This document shows, piece after piece, positions 9,261-20,356 of a stretch of 64,000 nucleotides of DNA. A program made the position numbers and the translations under genes. How positions within the stretch are numbered: the first letter of the stretch is position 1; each line of letters starts with the position of its first letter. The notes beneath the pieces were generated by a model. That model had not been told where the DNA came from. It made no database searches and was given only the letters and a program-made list of their open reading frames with translations. Source of the stretch: Chitinimonas prasina (lineage in GTDB: Bacteria; Pseudomonadota; Gammaproteobacteria; Burkholderiales; Chitinimonadaceae); the NCBI RefSeq assembly GCF_030160395.1, contig NZ_BSOG01000001.1, forward strand, positions 710,117 to 774,116, written 5' to 3'.

Positions 9261-10027
9261 AGCCTTACCTCTATACCCTGCTGGCGCATCAGCTGCTTGG
9301 CTTCTCCCACGGTATGGTCACCAAAATGGAAGATGCTGGCGGCCAGCACCGCATCGGCACGGCCCAGCTTGATGCCGTCGGCCAGGTCCTGCAGCTTGCC
9401 CACGCCACCCGAGGCGATCACCGGTATGGTCAGCGCATCGCTGACTGCACGGGTCAGCGCCAGGTCAAAACCCGAACGCGTGCCATCGCGATCCATGCTG
9501 GTCAGCAGTATCTCGCCTGCCCCCCGGCGCTGCATCTCCAGCGCCCACGCCACCGCATCCAGCCCGGTGGCATTGCGTCCGCCGTGGGTATACACCTCCC
9601 AGCGCGGCGCGGCATCGGGCGCACTGACCCGTTTGGCGTCGATGGCCACCACAATGGCTTGCGAGCCAAAATAGCCGGCCGCCTCCTCCACCACCTCCGG
9701 CCGGGTCACCGCCGTGGTGTTGATACCCACTTTATCGGCACCGGCATTGAGCAGGCGCCGCACATCCTCGACTTTGCGCACACCGCCACCGACCGTCAGC
9801 GGGATAAACACCTGCTCGGCCACAGCCTCGATGATGTGCAGTATCAGGTCGCGGTTATCGGAGCTGGCCGTGATATCCAGGAAAGTCAGCTCATCAGCGC
9901 CCTGCTGGTCGTAACGGCGGGCAATCTCCACCGGGTCGCCTGCATCGCGCAGGCCAACAAAATTCACGCCCTTGACCACGCGGCCATCGGTAACGTCCAG
10001 ACAGGGAATGATGCGTTTGGCGAGCAT
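9257..10027 (-). CDS. hisF: Imidazole glycerol phosphate synthase cyclase subunit
   Basis: A 256-residue TIM barrel starting [20 protein letters not shown], with the catalytic Asp11 in that segment and the second catalytic Asp in VVAIDAKRV. Phosphate-binding glycines are visible in [12 protein letters not shown] and [12 protein letters not shown]. With HisH it converts PRFAR and ammonia to imidazole glycerol phosphate and AICAR. It lies 94 bp downstream of hisA; that gap shows no clear signal. Confidence 0.96.
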   Translation of the reverse strand: MLAKRIIPCLDVTDGRVVKGVNFVGLRDAGDPVEIARRYDQQGADELTFLDITASSDNRDLILHIIEAVAEQVFIPLTVGGGVRKVEDVRRLLNAGADKVGINTTAVTRPEVVEEAAGYFGSQAIVVAIDAKRVSAPDAAPRWEVYTHGGRNATGLDAVAWALEMQRRGAGEILLTSMDRDGTRSGFDLALTRAVSDALTIPVIASGGVGKLQDLADGIKLGRADAVLAASIFHFGDHTVGEAKQLMRQQGIEVRL

Positions 10028-10121
10028 GGCGGGCCTGTGCAGCGAAATCGAAAATGAGAATGAGGAAGGAACAAGGCAGCCGGCTCAGGTCCAGCCCTGC
10101 CGCCCCGCCCCGACAAGCAGT

Positions 10122-10859
10122 TCAGCCACCCAGCTCGTCAGCCAGTTGCTGGGCAGCGGCAAAGTCCAGCGTTCCCTGGTAGATGGAGCGGCCGGCAATC
10201 ACCCCGCTGACGCCCTCGCCTTCAACAGCGCAGAGCTTTTGCACATCATCCAGATTGGTCAGCCCGCCCGAAGCAATGACCGGTATGGTCAGGCTCTGGG
10301 CCAGCTTGACCGTCGCCTCGATATTCACGCCACTGAGCATGCCATCGCGGCCTATGTCGGTGTAGATCACCGACTCCACGCCGTAATCCTCGAAACGCTT
10401 GGCCAGATCAACCACATCATGGCCGGTGATCTTGCTCCAGCCATCAATGGCCACCTTGCCGTCCTTGGCATCCAGGCCCACGATCACCGAGCCGGGAAAC
10501 GCATCGCAAGCCTCATGCAGAAAGCCCGGCGTCTTGACGGCCGCCGTACCGATGATGACGTAGCGCAGACCGGCCTCCAGGTACTTCTCTATGGTCTCCA
10601 GGTCGCGTATGCCCCCTCCCAGCTGCACCGGTATCTCGCTACCCACCACCTCCAGGATGGCGCGCACGGCCTCCAGGTTCTTGGGCTTGCCAGCAAAGGC
10701 GCCGTTGAGGTCCACCAGGTGCAGGCGGCGGGCACCCGCATCCAGCCAGCGCTGCGCCATTTCGGCCGGGTCGCCAAAGACGTCGGCAGAGTCCATTTCG
10801 CCTTGTTTCAGGCGCACGCACTGACCATCTTTCAGGTCGATTGCGGGAATGATGAGCAT
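10122..10859 (-). CDS. hisA: ProFAR isomerase
   Basis: A 245-residue TIM barrel paralogous to HisF, starting [20 protein letters not shown] with the catalytic Asp8 and a second catalytic Asp in [11 protein letters not shown]. It isomerises the ribose of ProFAR (Amadori rearrangement), step 4 of histidine synthesis. hisH is 13 bp upstream. Confidence 0.96.
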   Translation of the reverse strand: MLIIPAIDLKDGQCVRLKQGEMDSADVFGDPAEMAQRWLDAGARRLHLVDLNGAFAGKPKNLEAVRAILEVVGSEIPVQLGGGIRDLETIEKYLEAGLRYVIIGTAAVKTPGFLHEACDAFPGSVIVGLDAKDGKVAIDGWSKITGHDVVDLAKRFEDYGVESVIYTDIGRDGMLSGVNIEATVKLAQSLTIPVIASGGLTNLDDVQKLCAVEGEGVSGVIAGRSIYQGTLDFAAAQQLADELGG

Positions 10860-10872
10860 GATGTTCTTCAGC

Positions 10873-11535
10873 TTATTGAGCAGGTTGAACCGTGCCGTCC
10901 CAGGCTACGAAATTCTTCAGCAATTGCAGGCCGGCAGCATGGCTTTTCTCGGGGTGAAACTGGGTGGCAAAGATATTAGCGCGGGCCACGGCAACGGTGA
11001 AGGGAAACGGATAGTCGCTACGCCCCACCGGCAGCGCCGCATCAGGCGTATCCATATAGTAGCTGTGGACAAAATAGAAGCGCGACCCGTCTGCAATACC
11101 CTGCCACAAGGGATGCGGCCGGGTTTGCCATACCTCGTTCCAGCCCATGTGCGGCACCTTCAGCCTGCTGCCGTCGGCGGCCACCATGCGCTCGGCCTCA
11201 AAACGCCTGACCTGCCCGGGGAACAAGCCCAGCGCCGGTGTGTTGCCGCCCTCCTCGCTCAGCTCAAACAACAGCTGCGCCCCCACGCATATCCCCAAAA
11301 AGGGCTTGCTGGCGGCGGCTGCCAGCACAGCTGGGCGCAGATCGCGGGCCAGTAGCTCACGCATGCAGTCGCGCATGGCCCCCTGTCCAGGGAACACGAT
11401 CTTGTCGGCGGCGGCAATCACCGCCGGATCACTGCTCAGCTGTATTGTCGCCTCCGGCGCCACATGCTCCAGCGCATGGGTCACCGAGCGCAGATTACCC
11501 ATACCGTAATCAATCACGGCTATCTTCATCGACAT
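10873..11535 (-). CDS. hisH: Imidazole glycerol phosphate synthase glutaminase subunit
   Basis: A class I glutamine amidotransferase of about 220 residues. The nucleophile elbow [10 protein letters not shown] contains the catalytic Cys, and the His-Glu pair is in [13 protein letters not shown]. It supplies ammonia to HisF. The protein most likely starts [20 protein letters not shown]; an ATG 18 nt further upstream and another 6 nt downstream are alternatives. hisA follows after 13 bp and hisB precedes by 23 bp. Confidence 0.94.
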   Translation of the reverse strand: MSMKIAVIDYGMGNLRSVTHALEHVAPEATIQLSSDPAVIAAADKIVFPGQGAMRDCMRELLARDLRPAVLAAAASKPFLGICVGAQLLFELSEEGGNTPALGLFPGQVRRFEAERMVAADGSRLKVPHMGWNEVWQTRPHPLWQGIADGSRFYFVHSYYMDTPDAALPVGRSDYPFPFTVAVARANIFATQFHPEKSHAAGLQLLKNFVAWDGTVQPAQ

Positions 11536-11558
11536 GCTCTCACGCAATGCCAACCGCC

Positions 11559-12152
11559 TCAGGCGGTCAGCGTTCCCTTGGTCGAGGGCATGCTGCCCGC
11601 CGCCCGCTCATCCACCTCTACCGCCATGCGCAAAGCACGGCCAAAGGCCTTGAAGATGGTCTCGGCCTGGTGATGGGCGTTCTTGCCCTTCAGGTTGTCG
11701 ATATGCAGAGTCACCATGCCGTGGTTGACGAAGCCATGGAAAAACTCGCTGAACAGGTCCACATCGAACTGACCTATGCTGGCGCGCGTATATTCCACCC
11801 CATAGTCCAGCCCCGGTCTGCCCGACAGGTCTATCACTACCCGGCTCAAGGCCTCGTCCAGCGGCACATAGGCATGGCCGTAGCGGCGTATACCCTTCTT
11901 GTCACCCAGGGCCTTGGCCAGGGCCTGGCCCACGGTGATGCCGATATCCTCGACCGTATGGTGGGCATCGATATGCAGGTCGCCCCGCGCCACAATATCG
12001 AGATCCACCAGGCCATGGCGAGCCACCTGGTCCAGCATGTGCTCAAGAAACGGCACGCCGGTATCAAAACGGCTCTGGCCCGTGCCATCCAGGTTCAGGG
12101 TCACGGTGATCTGGGTTTCCAGGGTGTTGCGGCTGACGGTAGCTGTTCTCAT
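11559..12152 (-). CDS. hisB: Imidazoleglycerol-phosphate dehydratase
   Basis: A 197-residue protein from [20 protein letters not shown], with the two metal-binding DxHHxxED-type motifs: [13 protein letters not shown] and [20 protein letters not shown]. This is the monofunctional dehydratase without the histidinol phosphatase domain found in enterobacterial HisB, so the phosphatase must be encoded elsewhere. A longer frame upstream has no family similarity. hisC lies 71 bp upstream. Confidence 0.95.
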   Translation of the reverse strand: MRTATVSRNTLETQITVTLNLDGTGQSRFDTGVPFLEHMLDQVARHGLVDLDIVARGDLHIDAHHTVEDIGITVGQALAKALGDKKGIRRYGHAYVPLDEALSRVVIDLSGRPGLDYGVEYTRASIGQFDVDLFSEFFHGFVNHGMVTLHIDNLKGKNAHHQAETIFKAFGRALRMAVEVDERAAGSMPSTKGTLTA

Positions 12153-12223
12153 GACTAAGGCTCTGAAAGGTTCCGGGCAGGAGGAAAAGCGGCAAGCTTG
12201 CCCGCGCAGATAGCTGGCACGCG

Positions 12224-13288
12224 CTACAGGCACGCCGGCAGGCTGGACAATACCCGGCTATTCTCGTCCGGGGTACCCACGGTAAAGCGCAGGCAGTGCT
12301 GCAGCAGCGGATGGGCGCCATGCAGGTTCTTGATCAATATGCCGGCCGCCTTGAGCGCCGCAAAGCAACGCGGCGCATCAGGCACACGCGCCAGCACGAA
12401 GTTGGCTTCGGAGGGAAACACCGTCACTCCTGCCGTGCCTGCCAGCCCCTCGGCCAGCCTTGCCCGTTCCTGCCGCAGCAACAGCGCCTGCTGGTCGAAC
12501 ACCGCCTTGTGCTCCAGGGCAAACATGGCCGCCACCTGGGTCAGCACATTCACGTTATACGGTGGCCTCACCTTGTCCAGTTGGTCCATCCACTGTGGCT
12601 GGGCCGCCGCATAGCCCAGCCGTATACCGGCCAAGCCCAGCTTGGACAGCGTACGCATCACCAACAGGCGCGGATGCTCGCCGGCCAGGGCCATCAGGCT
12701 GTCATCGGCAAAGGCAGTATAGGCCTCATCCACCACCACCAGCCCTGGCGCCTGCGCCAGGATCGCCTCCACCTCGGCGCGGGCATAGCGCGGCCCGGTC
12801 GGGTTGTTGGGGTAGGCCAGGAACACCACGGCAGGCTGATGCAGGGCCATGGCGGCCAGCATGGCAGGCAGATCCAGCGCAAAATCCGGCCGCAGGGGTA
12901 CGCCCACATACTCCAGCCGGCTGAATACCGCGTTCATACGATACATCACAAAGGACGGCTCGGCCGCCAGCAGCTTGGCGCCTGGCCGGGCCAGCGCCTG
13001 GCAGATCAAGGTAATGATTTCGTCCGAGCCATTGCCCAGCAGCACACCAGCCGTTGCCGGAATGCCAAACGCCTCGCGCAGGCGCTCCTTCAGCCCACCA
13101 CCATGCGGATCGGGATAGCGGTTGAGCGCCGCCACGGCCAGCCGCCGGCCCAGCTCGGCCTGCAAATCGGGCGGCAGGCCAAAGGGATTCTCCATGGCAT
13201 CGAGCTTGATCAAGCCAGTGGCATCGGCCACATGGTAGGCCGACAGCGCCACAATCTCGGGGCGGACATAATCCAGGGCCGAAGTCAT
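12224..13288 (-). CDS. hisC: Histidinol-phosphate aminotransferase
   Basis: A 354-residue fold-type I PLP enzyme. The PLP lysine lies in [16 protein letters not shown]; substrate and cofactor motifs include [34 protein letters not shown] and [10 protein letters not shown]. It transaminates imidazole acetol phosphate using glutamate. Its start codon shares one nucleotide with the hisD stop (TGATG), so the two are translationally coupled. Confidence 0.95.
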   Translation of the reverse strand: MTSALDYVRPEIVALSAYHVADATGLIKLDAMENPFGLPPDLQAELGRRLAVAALNRYPDPHGGGLKERLREAFGIPATAGVLLGNGSDEIITLICQALARPGAKLLAAEPSFVMYRMNAVFSRLEYVGVPLRPDFALDLPAMLAAMALHQPAVVFLAYPNNPTGPRYARAEVEAILAQAPGLVVVDEAYTAFADDSLMALAGEHPRLLVMRTLSKLGLAGIRLGYAAAQPQWMDQLDKVRPPYNVNVLTQVAAMFALEHKAVFDQQALLLRQERARLAEGLAGTAGVTVFPSEANFVLARVPDAPRCFAALKAAGILIKNLHGAHPLLQHCLRFTVGTPDENSRVLSSLPACL

Positions 13289-14589
13289 CAGCAGCCCTCC
13301 TGCAAACGGTATTCCGCCGACAGCGCGTGCGCCTGCAGCCCCTCGCCATGGGCCAGGGTACTGGCAATCCGCCCCAGCGTCTGCGCCCCGGCTGCCGACA
13401 CATAGATCAGGCTGCTGCGCTTCTGGAAATCGTACACGCCCAAAGGGCTGGCAAACCGCGCCGTGCGCGAGGTCGGCAGCACATGGTTGGGGCCGGCGCA
13501 GTAGTCGCCCAGCGCCTCCGACGCATAACGGCCCAGAAAGATGGCCCCGGCATGACGTATCTGCGCCTGCAGCGCCCAGGGGTCGGCTACCGACAACTCC
13601 AGGTGCTCAGGCGCAATCTGATTGGCAATCTCGGCCGCTTCGGCCAGGTCGCGCACCTGTATCAAGGCACCCCGGTTGGCCAGGCTGGCGCGGATGATGT
13701 CCTGCCTCGGCATGCCCGGCAGCAGGCGCGCCATGCTCTCGGCCACCTGCGTCAGATAGGCCGCATCAGGGCACAGCAGGATGCTCTGGGCTATCTCGTC
13801 ATGCTCGGCCTGGCTGAACAGATCCATGGCCACCCAGTCAGGGTCGGTCTGGCCGTCGCAGATCACCAGTATTTCAGACGGCCCGGCCACCATATCGATG
13901 CCCACCACACCGAACACCGCCCGCTTGGCGGCGGCCACATACTGGTTGCCCGGCCCGGTGATCTTGTCGACCTGCGGTATGGTCGCCGTACCATAGGCCA
14001 ATGCTGCCACCGCCTGGGCACCGCCCAGGGTGTATACCCGGTCCACCCCGGCAATATGCGCCGCGGCCAGCACCAGGTCGTTACGCTCGCCCCTGGGGGT
14101 GGGCACCACCATGATGATTTCGGCCACCCCGGCCACCTTGGCGGGAATGGCATTCATCAGCACCGACGAGGGATAGCTGGCCTTGCCGCCGGGCACATAG
14201 AGGCCAACCCGGTCCAGCGGGGTCACCGCCTGGCCCAGCACCGTACCGTCCTCCTCGGTGTACTGCCAGCTGGCCTGCAGCTGCCGCTGGTGATAGCGCC
14301 GCACCCTGTCGGCAGCCGCCTCCAGCGCCTCTCGCTGGACGGGTGCCAGACGCTGGTAGGCGGCCAACAACTCGGCCGGCTGCAGCGTCAACGCAGCCAT
14401 ATCCGCGGCCTCCAGGCCATCAAAGCGACGGGTGTACTCCAGCAGGGCGGCATCGCCACGCTGCCGGACCGCCTGCAGTATGGCTGCGACATCAGCGTCC
14501 ACCTGAGGATTCTGGGCCGTCTCGAAGGCCAGCAAATCAGCCAACTGGGGCTGGAAATCAATCTGGGTAGTGCTGAGGCGTTTCATCAT
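13288..14589 (-). CDS. hisD: Histidinol dehydrogenase
   Basis: A zinc enzyme of 433 residues from [20 protein letters not shown]. Signature segments include [57 protein letters not shown] and the C-terminal [20 protein letters not shown]. It catalyses the last two oxidations to histidine. The start was chosen at the first of two tandem ATGs because AGAG lies about 7 nt ahead of it; the second ATG is equally possible. The open frame upstream lacks family similarity. Confidence 0.95.
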   Translation of the reverse strand: MMKRLSTTQIDFQPQLADLLAFETAQNPQVDADVAAILQAVRQRGDAALLEYTRRFDGLEAADMAALTLQPAELLAAYQRLAPVQREALEAAADRVRRYHQRQLQASWQYTEEDGTVLGQAVTPLDRVGLYVPGGKASYPSSVLMNAIPAKVAGVAEIIMVVPTPRGERNDLVLAAAHIAGVDRVYTLGGAQAVAALAYGTATIPQVDKITGPGNQYVAAAKRAVFGVVGIDMVAGPSEILVICDGQTDPDWVAMDLFSQAEHDEIAQSILLCPDAAYLTQVAESMARLLPGMPRQDIIRASLANRGALIQVRDLAEAAEIANQIAPEHLELSVADPWALQAQIRHAGAIFLGRYASEALGDYCAGPNHVLPTSRTARFASPLGVYDFQKRSSLIYVSAAGAQTLGRIASTLAHGEGLQAHALSAEYRLQEGC

Positions 14590-14667
14590 GGAGAGGCTCT
14601 GCTTCACTGTTCGGGCCGCGCCCGACGTTGTTATAGACGTAGCGGGCGGATGCAACAGCGATCCGCT

Positions 14668-15315
14668 TCAGGCGTGATGATGCACATTCGCCTGGGCGAA
14701 TGCGTCGATGATGGGCTGTACGCCCAGGCGCTTGAGCTTGAGCGAAGCCTGGTTCACCACCAGGCGGGAACTGACATCCTGCACGTGCTCCACTGCCACC
14801 AGCTGGTTGGCGCGCAAGGTACCACCGGTGCTGACCAGATCGACGATGGCATCCGCCAGCCCCACCAGGGGCGCCAGCTCCATCGAGCCATACAGCTTGA
14901 TCAGGTCGACGTGCACACCCTTGCGGGCAAAGTGCTCGCGGGCCGATTCGACATACTTGGTCGCCACCCGCAGGCGGGCACCCTGCTTGACCGCCCCGAA
15001 GTAATCAAAGCCCTCGCGCACGGCCACCATCAGCTTGCACTGGGCTATCTCCAGATCCAGCGGCTGATACAGTCCCGCACCGCCATGCTCCAGCAGCACG
15101 TCATAACCGGCGATGCCCAGGTCGGCAGCGCCATATTGCACATAGGTGGGTACATCGGTAGCCCGTACGATCACCAGCCGCACATCAGCGCGGTTGGTAC
15201 CCAGTATCAGCTTGCGCGACGATTCCGGGTCCTCGCTCGGCACGATGCCCGCGGCGGCCAGCAGCGGTACGGTTTCTTCGAAGATGCGTCCTTTGGACAG
15301 GGCGATGGTGATCAT
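14668..15315 (-). CDS. hisG: ATP phosphoribosyltransferase, short form
   Basis: A 215-residue protein from [20 protein letters not shown], ending [19 protein letters not shown]. The PRPP loop is in [15 protein letters not shown]. It catalyses the committed step of histidine synthesis. At this length it lacks the C-terminal regulatory domain of long-form HisG, and short forms need the HisZ subunit for activity and histidine feedback; no hisZ is in this window. It is the first his gene, and the region just upstream (15316-15500) contains an inverted repeat and a candidate promoter. Confidence 0.95.
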   Translation of the reverse strand: MITIALSKGRIFEETVPLLAAAGIVPSEDPESSRKLILGTNRADVRLVIVRATDVPTYVQYGAADLGIAGYDVLLEHGGAGLYQPLDLEIAQCKLMVAVREGFDYFGAVKQGARLRVATKYVESAREHFARKGVHVDLIKLYGSMELAPLVGLADAIVDLVSTGGTLRANQLVAVEHVQDVSSRLVVNQASLKLKRLGVQPIIDAFAQANVHHHA

Positions 15316-15424
15316 GGCAAGGCAGAAAACGACAGAAGGCGGATTATGCCGGTGTGCGGCAAGGCTGGCGAGCAATAGTTGTCTACCATCATCATAATGA
15401 AATGTTATTTACACCTCAGTCGCT

Positions 15425-15451
15425 TAGACAAGCAATCAGACAACTTGTCTA
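15425..15451. promoter_or_regulatory. Inverted repeat upstream of hisG, candidate operator with promoter
   Basis: Perfect 8-bp arms TAGACAAG (15425-15432) and CTTGTCTA (15444-15451) are separated by 11 nt. Reading the minus strand, a TTGCTT box lies in this palindrome, followed 18 nt later by TAAATA, a plausible -35/-10 pair for the his operon. A repressor binding here would block that promoter. This is inference from position and symmetry; no regulator is identified. Confidence 0.45.
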
Positions 15452-15499
15452 GATGAATTCACCTAAAACCCGCCTCACGCACCGCCTGCCTGCGCCCAT

Positions 15500-15524
15500 A
15501 AAAAACCCCGCTCACAGCGGGGTT
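15500..15524 (-). terminator. Rho-independent terminator downstream of murA
   Basis: A 9-bp stem AACCCCGCT / AGCGGGGTT (15504-15512 with 15516-15524) with a 3-nt loop is followed on the minus strand by a run of T. It separates the bolA-murA transcript from the his operon. Confidence 0.85.
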
Positions 15525-15546
15525 CTCTCACGCAGTCAGGCCAGCC

Positions 15547-16821
<1,275 letters not shown>

Positions 16822-16862
16822 TCAAGGCGGCAACAGGCCGCCAGCTAAGGTTCGCAACCGGG

Positions 16863-16985
16863 TCAGACTGCCAGCCACCAGATCAGCAGCAACAGCAACC
16901 ACGGCAGATTGATCAACACCAGTCCCAGCCGGTCGCTTAAGGGCCGACGCTTGGGCTCGGGCTGCTTCAGGGCTGGTTTTTCCAT
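16863..16985 (-). CDS. Possible 40-residue single-pass membrane protein between ibaG and murA
   Basis: A short frame on the minus strand begins MEKPALKQPEPKRRPLSDRL and ends with a hydrophobic stretch of about 17 residues (LVLINLPWLLLLLIWWLAV). The start lies 19 nt inside the end of ibaG, suggesting coupling, and the stop is 50 nt before murA. A positively charged N-terminal segment before one hydrophobic helix is the composition of a small inner-membrane protein. No family is recognised and there is no strong ribosome-binding site, so it may not be translated. Confidence 0.4.
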   Translation of the reverse strand: MEKPALKQPEPKRRPLSDRLGLVLINLPWLLLLLIWWLAV

Positions 16986-17206
16986 TCGTGCGGACTATAG
17001 GTCTTCATCGACAGCGCGTGTATTTCTTCACGCATGCGCTCGCCCAGCGCCTGGTAGACCAGCTGATGCTGGCGCACCCGCGGCAGGCCATCGAAAGCGC
17101 GTGCCACGATGACGGCCTCGAAGTGATGGCCGTCACCGCTGACCTCGAGCACTTCGCAGGCCAGGCCGGCGGCGATGTATTGTTTGACTTGTTCAGGAGT
17201 AACCAT
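16967..17206 (-). CDS. ibaG: BolA-family protein, IbaG/YrbA type
   Basis: A 79-residue protein (MVTPEQVKQYIAAGLACEVL, then GDGHHFEAVIVARAFDGLPR and VRQHQLVYQALGERMREEIH). The class II KH-like fold of BolA is evident, with the conserved GDGHHFEA segment carrying the histidines that help hold a shared [2Fe-2S] cluster with monothiol glutaredoxin. Its place upstream of murA and beside an mla-type block matches IbaG in other proteobacteria. Confidence 0.92.
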   Translation of the reverse strand: MVTPEQVKQYIAAGLACEVLEVSGDGHHFEAVIVARAFDGLPRVRQHQLVYQALGERMREEIHALSMKTYSPHEWKNQP

Positions 17207-17253
17207 GACGTTTCTGTTTTCTGGAGTCCCGGCGGACGGTAGCCGCCAGCTTG

Positions 17254-18009
17254 TCAGTGTTTGAGCTTGTAGCCCGTACGCAGGAGTTGCAAGGTAAATG
17301 CAGCCAGCACCACCACCGTGCCCGAGACCACGGCCAGGCTCAGCCAGGGCGATACATCAGATGCCCCGAAGAAACCATAGCGGAAGCCATCGATCATGTA
17401 GAACACCGGATTGAGGTGCGATACACCCAGCCAGAAGGCCGGCAGCGAGTGGATGGAATAGAACACACCGCTGAGAAAGGTCAGCGGCACAATGATGAAA
17501 TTCTGGAAAGCGGCCAACTGATCGAACTTCTCCGCCCAGATACCGGCAATCAGACCCAGGATGGCCATCACCGACGAACCCAGCAAGGCAAAGGCCAGTA
17601 TCCACAGCGGATACTTGAACTCCGGCCAGGCCAGCCACATGGTCACCGCCAGCACCCCCGACCCCACCACCAGACCACGGACCACCGCAGCCAGCACATA
17701 GGCCAGGAAGAACTCCAGATGTGACAGCGGCGGCAGCAGGATATACACGATATTGCCAGTGATCTTCGACTGGATCAGGCTGCTGGAGGTATTGGCGAAC
17801 GCATTCTGCAGCATGGACATCATGGCCAGGCCCGGTATCAGGAAGGCGGTATAGCGCACCCCCGGATAGGCCTCCACATGCGACTCCAGCACATGCGAGA
17901 AGATCAGCAGATAGAGCACCGCCGTCAGGACGGGCGCAGCCACGGTCTGGAAGCTGACCTTCCAGAAACGCAGGATTTCCTTGTAGAACAGGGTACTGAA
18001 GCCTTGCAT
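17254..18009 (-). CDS. ABC-2 type transporter permease (YadH-like)
   Basis: A 251-residue protein with six predicted hydrophobic helices and the ABC-2 landmarks FLIPGLAMMSMLQNAFANTS and FLSGVFYSIHSLPAFWLGVS. It pairs with the ATPase encoded 40 bp upstream to form a two-gene exporter of the YadGH class. The substrate is unknown; in this position, next to the Mla system, such exporters are often grouped with envelope maintenance genes. Confidence 0.9.
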   Translation of the reverse strand: MQGFSTLFYKEILRFWKVSFQTVAAPVLTAVLYLLIFSHVLESHVEAYPGVRYTAFLIPGLAMMSMLQNAFANTSSSLIQSKITGNIVYILLPPLSHLEFFLAYVLAAVVRGLVVGSGVLAVTMWLAWPEFKYPLWILAFALLGSSVMAILGLIAGIWAEKFDQLAAFQNFIIVPLTFLSGVFYSIHSLPAFWLGVSHLNPVFYMIDGFRYGFFGASDVSPWLSLAVVSGTVVVLAAFTLQLLRTGYKLKH

Positions 18010-18049
18010 GGTGTATGGAGCAGAATCAGGGCGCTATGCGCGCACCGGC

Positions 18050-18955
18050 CTACCCGCGTTTCCTTCCCATCACGTCGAGGAATACCGATTCCAGATCGGG
18101 CTTGAGTATTTCCATGTCCTGCACCGCCACCCCTGCTTCACGCAGGGTGGCCAGCATGGCCTCCAGCGTACCGCAGTCATCGAGCTTGAGCTGATAGGCC
18201 CCGCCCTCCTGGCTGACCAGCAATGGCTGCAGCGCCGCTGGCAGCACATCGGGGAACAAGCGCAGCGACAGCACCCGCGCCGAATGGGAGGCCATCAAGG
18301 CGGCCTTGTCATCCAGCGCCACCAGTTCGCCCTGCTTGAGCATGGCAATCCGGTTGCACAGCGTCTCAGCCTCCTCCAGGTAATGGGTGGTCAGCACAAT
18401 GGTATGGCCTTCGCCATTGAGCCGCTGGATAAACGCCCACAGGGTCTGGCGCAAGGCGACATCCACGCCGGCCGTAGGCTCGTCCAGCACGATGACCGGC
18501 GGCTTGTGCACCAGCGCCTGTGCCACCATCACCCGCCGCTTCATGCCGCCAGAGAGCGAACGCATATTGGCGTCCGCCTTACTGGCCAGGCCCAGCTGCT
18601 CCAGCAGCTCATCTATCCAAGCATGGTTGCGGCGCAAGCCAAAATAGCCGGACTGGAACTGCAAGGTCTCGCGCACGGTAAAGAAAGGGTCGAAGGTCAG
18701 CTCCTGCGGCACGATGCCTACCTTGCGGCGGGCCGCCCGGTAGTCGCGCTGCACATCGCTGCCCAGCACCTCTGCCTTGCCACTGTCGGCCTGGGTCAGG
18801 CCGCCCAGCACTGAGATCAAGGTGGTCTTGCCAGCGCCATTGGGGCCCAGCAGGGCAAAGAACTCGCCCTCGCGCACCTCAAGGTCTATCCCCTTGAGGG
18901 CTTCAAGCTCCCCAAAGCGCTTCTTGACGGCGGAAAAGCGGATAGCTACGGACAT
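18050..18955 (-). CDS. ABC transporter ATP-binding protein (YadG-like)
   Basis: A 301-residue ATPase: Walker A LGPNGAGKTTLIS (about residue 37), Q-loop IVPQELTFD, signature LSGGMKRRVMVAQAL and Walker B VIVLDEPTAGVD. The last about 85 residues after the nucleotide-binding domain are a variable C-terminal extension typical of exporters of this type. It precedes its permease by 40 bp and follows mlaA's end by 97 bp in the transcriptional direction. Confidence 0.92.
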   Translation of the reverse strand: MSVAIRFSAVKKRFGELEALKGIDLEVREGEFFALLGPNGAGKTTLISVLGGLTQADSGKAEVLGSDVQRDYRAARRKVGIVPQELTFDPFFTVRETLQFQSGYFGLRRNHAWIDELLEQLGLASKADANMRSLSGGMKRRVMVAQALVHKPPVIVLDEPTAGVDVALRQTLWAFIQRLNGEGHTIVLTTHYLEEAETLCNRIAMLKQGELVALDDKAALMASHSARVLSLRLFPDVLPAALQPLLVSQEGGAYQLKLDDCGTLEAMLATLREAGVAVQDMEILKPDLESVFLDVMGRKRG

Positions 18956-19052
18956 GGCGATAAAAGGCGGAAAACGTGAATTCTACCCGAGCCGGGCGAG
19001 GAGCAAACCAACATTACGCAGGACGGCCCTAGGCCGCCTGCGACAGGCGCAC

Positions 19053-19940
19053 TCAGGGGGCAGGCAGCAGGGGGGCTGCCTCAGGTTCGGCAGCGGCAGG
19101 CTCGGCGTCCAGTGGCTCAGCCATGGCAGCCGGCTGCGGCACGGGCGCCGGCACAGGCTCCGACACGGTCTCAACCGGCTGTTGCTGTGGCGCAGCAGGG
19201 GCTGCGGGATTGGCCGGTGCTGGTTCAGTCTCGTCCGCCTCAACCTCACCCAGTGGCAAGGGCTGGGCCGGTGCGCCATCCCAGACCAGGTTGTAGCGGC
19301 GCTGCAGATAGCTGTCGCGCACAAAACCGTACTCATCACCAAACGAGGCCGATTCGATCAGCGCATCAGCCGGCAACAGCGTGGCGCGGGTATCCACCAG
19401 CTTGAGCAGGTTCAGCCCCAGGCTGGTGTCGTCATCATGCAGGGCACGCATGGGGTTGAGGGCATAGCTGCCCACCCAGTCGCTGCTGTCCCGCAAGGTC
19501 TTGGGGCCCAAGAACGGCATCACGATATAGGGGCCGGACGGTACACCCCAGGCACCCAGCACCTGACCAAAGTCTTCATCATGCTTGGGCAGGCCAGCCG
19601 GCGTGGCGATATCAATCAGGCCAAACAGGCCCAGCGTGGAGTTGAACACCACCCGGCCACCGTCGCTGACCGCCTCACGCCACTTGCCCTGCAGCAGGTT
19701 GGACGCCCCGATATAGATGTCTTCCAGGTTGCCGAAGAAATTACTCACCCCCGCCCGCACCGGCTTGGGCGTGATCGCCACATAACCCTGCGCCACCGGC
19801 TTGAGCACCGCCTTGTCCAAGGCACTGTTGAAGGCATAGACCTTACGGTTCACCGGCTCCAGCGGGTCGTAATGATTGGCGGGCGTAGCACAGGCCACCA
19901 GCAGCAGCGGGCTGAGCAGCAAGGTGTAGGGGTGGCGCAT
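19053..19940 (-). CDS. mlaA: Outer-membrane phospholipid-removal lipoprotein MlaA (VacJ)
   Basis: A 295-residue lipoprotein. The signal peptide ends in a lipobox LLLVAC with Cys17 as the lipidated residue. The MlaA core follows (NHYDPLEPVNRKVYAFNSAL, then GWGVPSGPYIVMPFLGP-type segment GAWGVPSGPYIVMPFLGP). MlaA extracts misplaced phospholipid from the outer leaflet and passes it to MlaC. The C-terminal about 75 residues are Pro/Ala/Glu-rich and probably disordered, an extension beyond the usual family length. It closes the mlaFEDCBA block. Confidence 0.93.
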   Translation of the reverse strand: MRHPYTLLLSPLLLVACATPANHYDPLEPVNRKVYAFNSALDKAVLKPVAQGYVAITPKPVRAGVSNFFGNLEDIYIGASNLLQGKWREAVSDGGRVVFNSTLGLFGLIDIATPAGLPKHDEDFGQVLGAWGVPSGPYIVMPFLGPKTLRDSSDWVGSYALNPMRALHDDDTSLGLNLLKLVDTRATLLPADALIESASFGDEYGFVRDSYLQRRYNLVWDGAPAQPLPLGEVEADETEPAPANPAAPAAPQQQPVETVSEPVPAPVPQPAAMAEPLDAEPAAAEPEAAPLLPAP

Positions 19941-19972
19941 AAAAACTCCGTAGCCGTTTAGACTGAAGCATA

Positions 19973-20053
19973 GAGCCTGTCCCGAACAATTTCGCGGACG
20001 AAACGGTTCACCGACAGGCTCCAGGCAATCAGCAACGGCGCCTGTAGGCGCCG
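19973..20053. other. Two hairpins between mlaB and mlaA
   Basis: GAGCCTGTC (19973-19981) pairs with GACAGGCTC (20013-20021), and CGGCGCC TGTA GGCGCCG forms a second hairpin just beyond (about 20037-20054). Neither is followed by a T-run. They could modulate mRNA stability between mlaB and mlaA; the function is not shown by the sequence. Confidence 0.5.
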
Positions 20054-20078
20054 ATGCTGTTGGGTAGACACTAGGACA

Positions 20079-20354
20079 TCATCCCTGCACGCTGGGCAGG
20101 AAGGCCTCAACACCATACAAGGCGGCAAGGCTGGTAAGGTTGGCGGGCGGCTGCGACAAGGCAATCCGCCGGCCCTGCGCCAGCGCATCACGCTGCCAGT
20201 GCAGCAGCAGGCTGACAGCGGTGGAATCAATCTCGCTGACCTCGGACAGATCGATCAGCAAGTCCGGCGCCGACAACCTGGCGGCCACCTCGGCCTGTAC
20301 CCGGCAGATCGAATCCAGCGTCAGCGCACCGCTGAGCTTGACGGTCTCAGCCAT
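20079..20354 (-). CDS. mlaB: STAS-domain protein MlaB
   Basis: A 91-residue STAS domain (LLIDLSEVSEIDSTAVSLLL carries the conserved DST patch). In the MlaFEDB inner-membrane complex this small cytoplasmic subunit stabilises the ATPase MlaF. It is 2 bp downstream of mlaC. Confidence 0.9.
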   Translation of the reverse strand: MAETVKLSGALTLDSICRVQAEVAARLSAPDLLIDLSEVSEIDSTAVSLLLHWQRDALAQGRRIALSQPPANLTSLAALYGVEAFLPSVQG

Positions 20355-20356
20355 GA

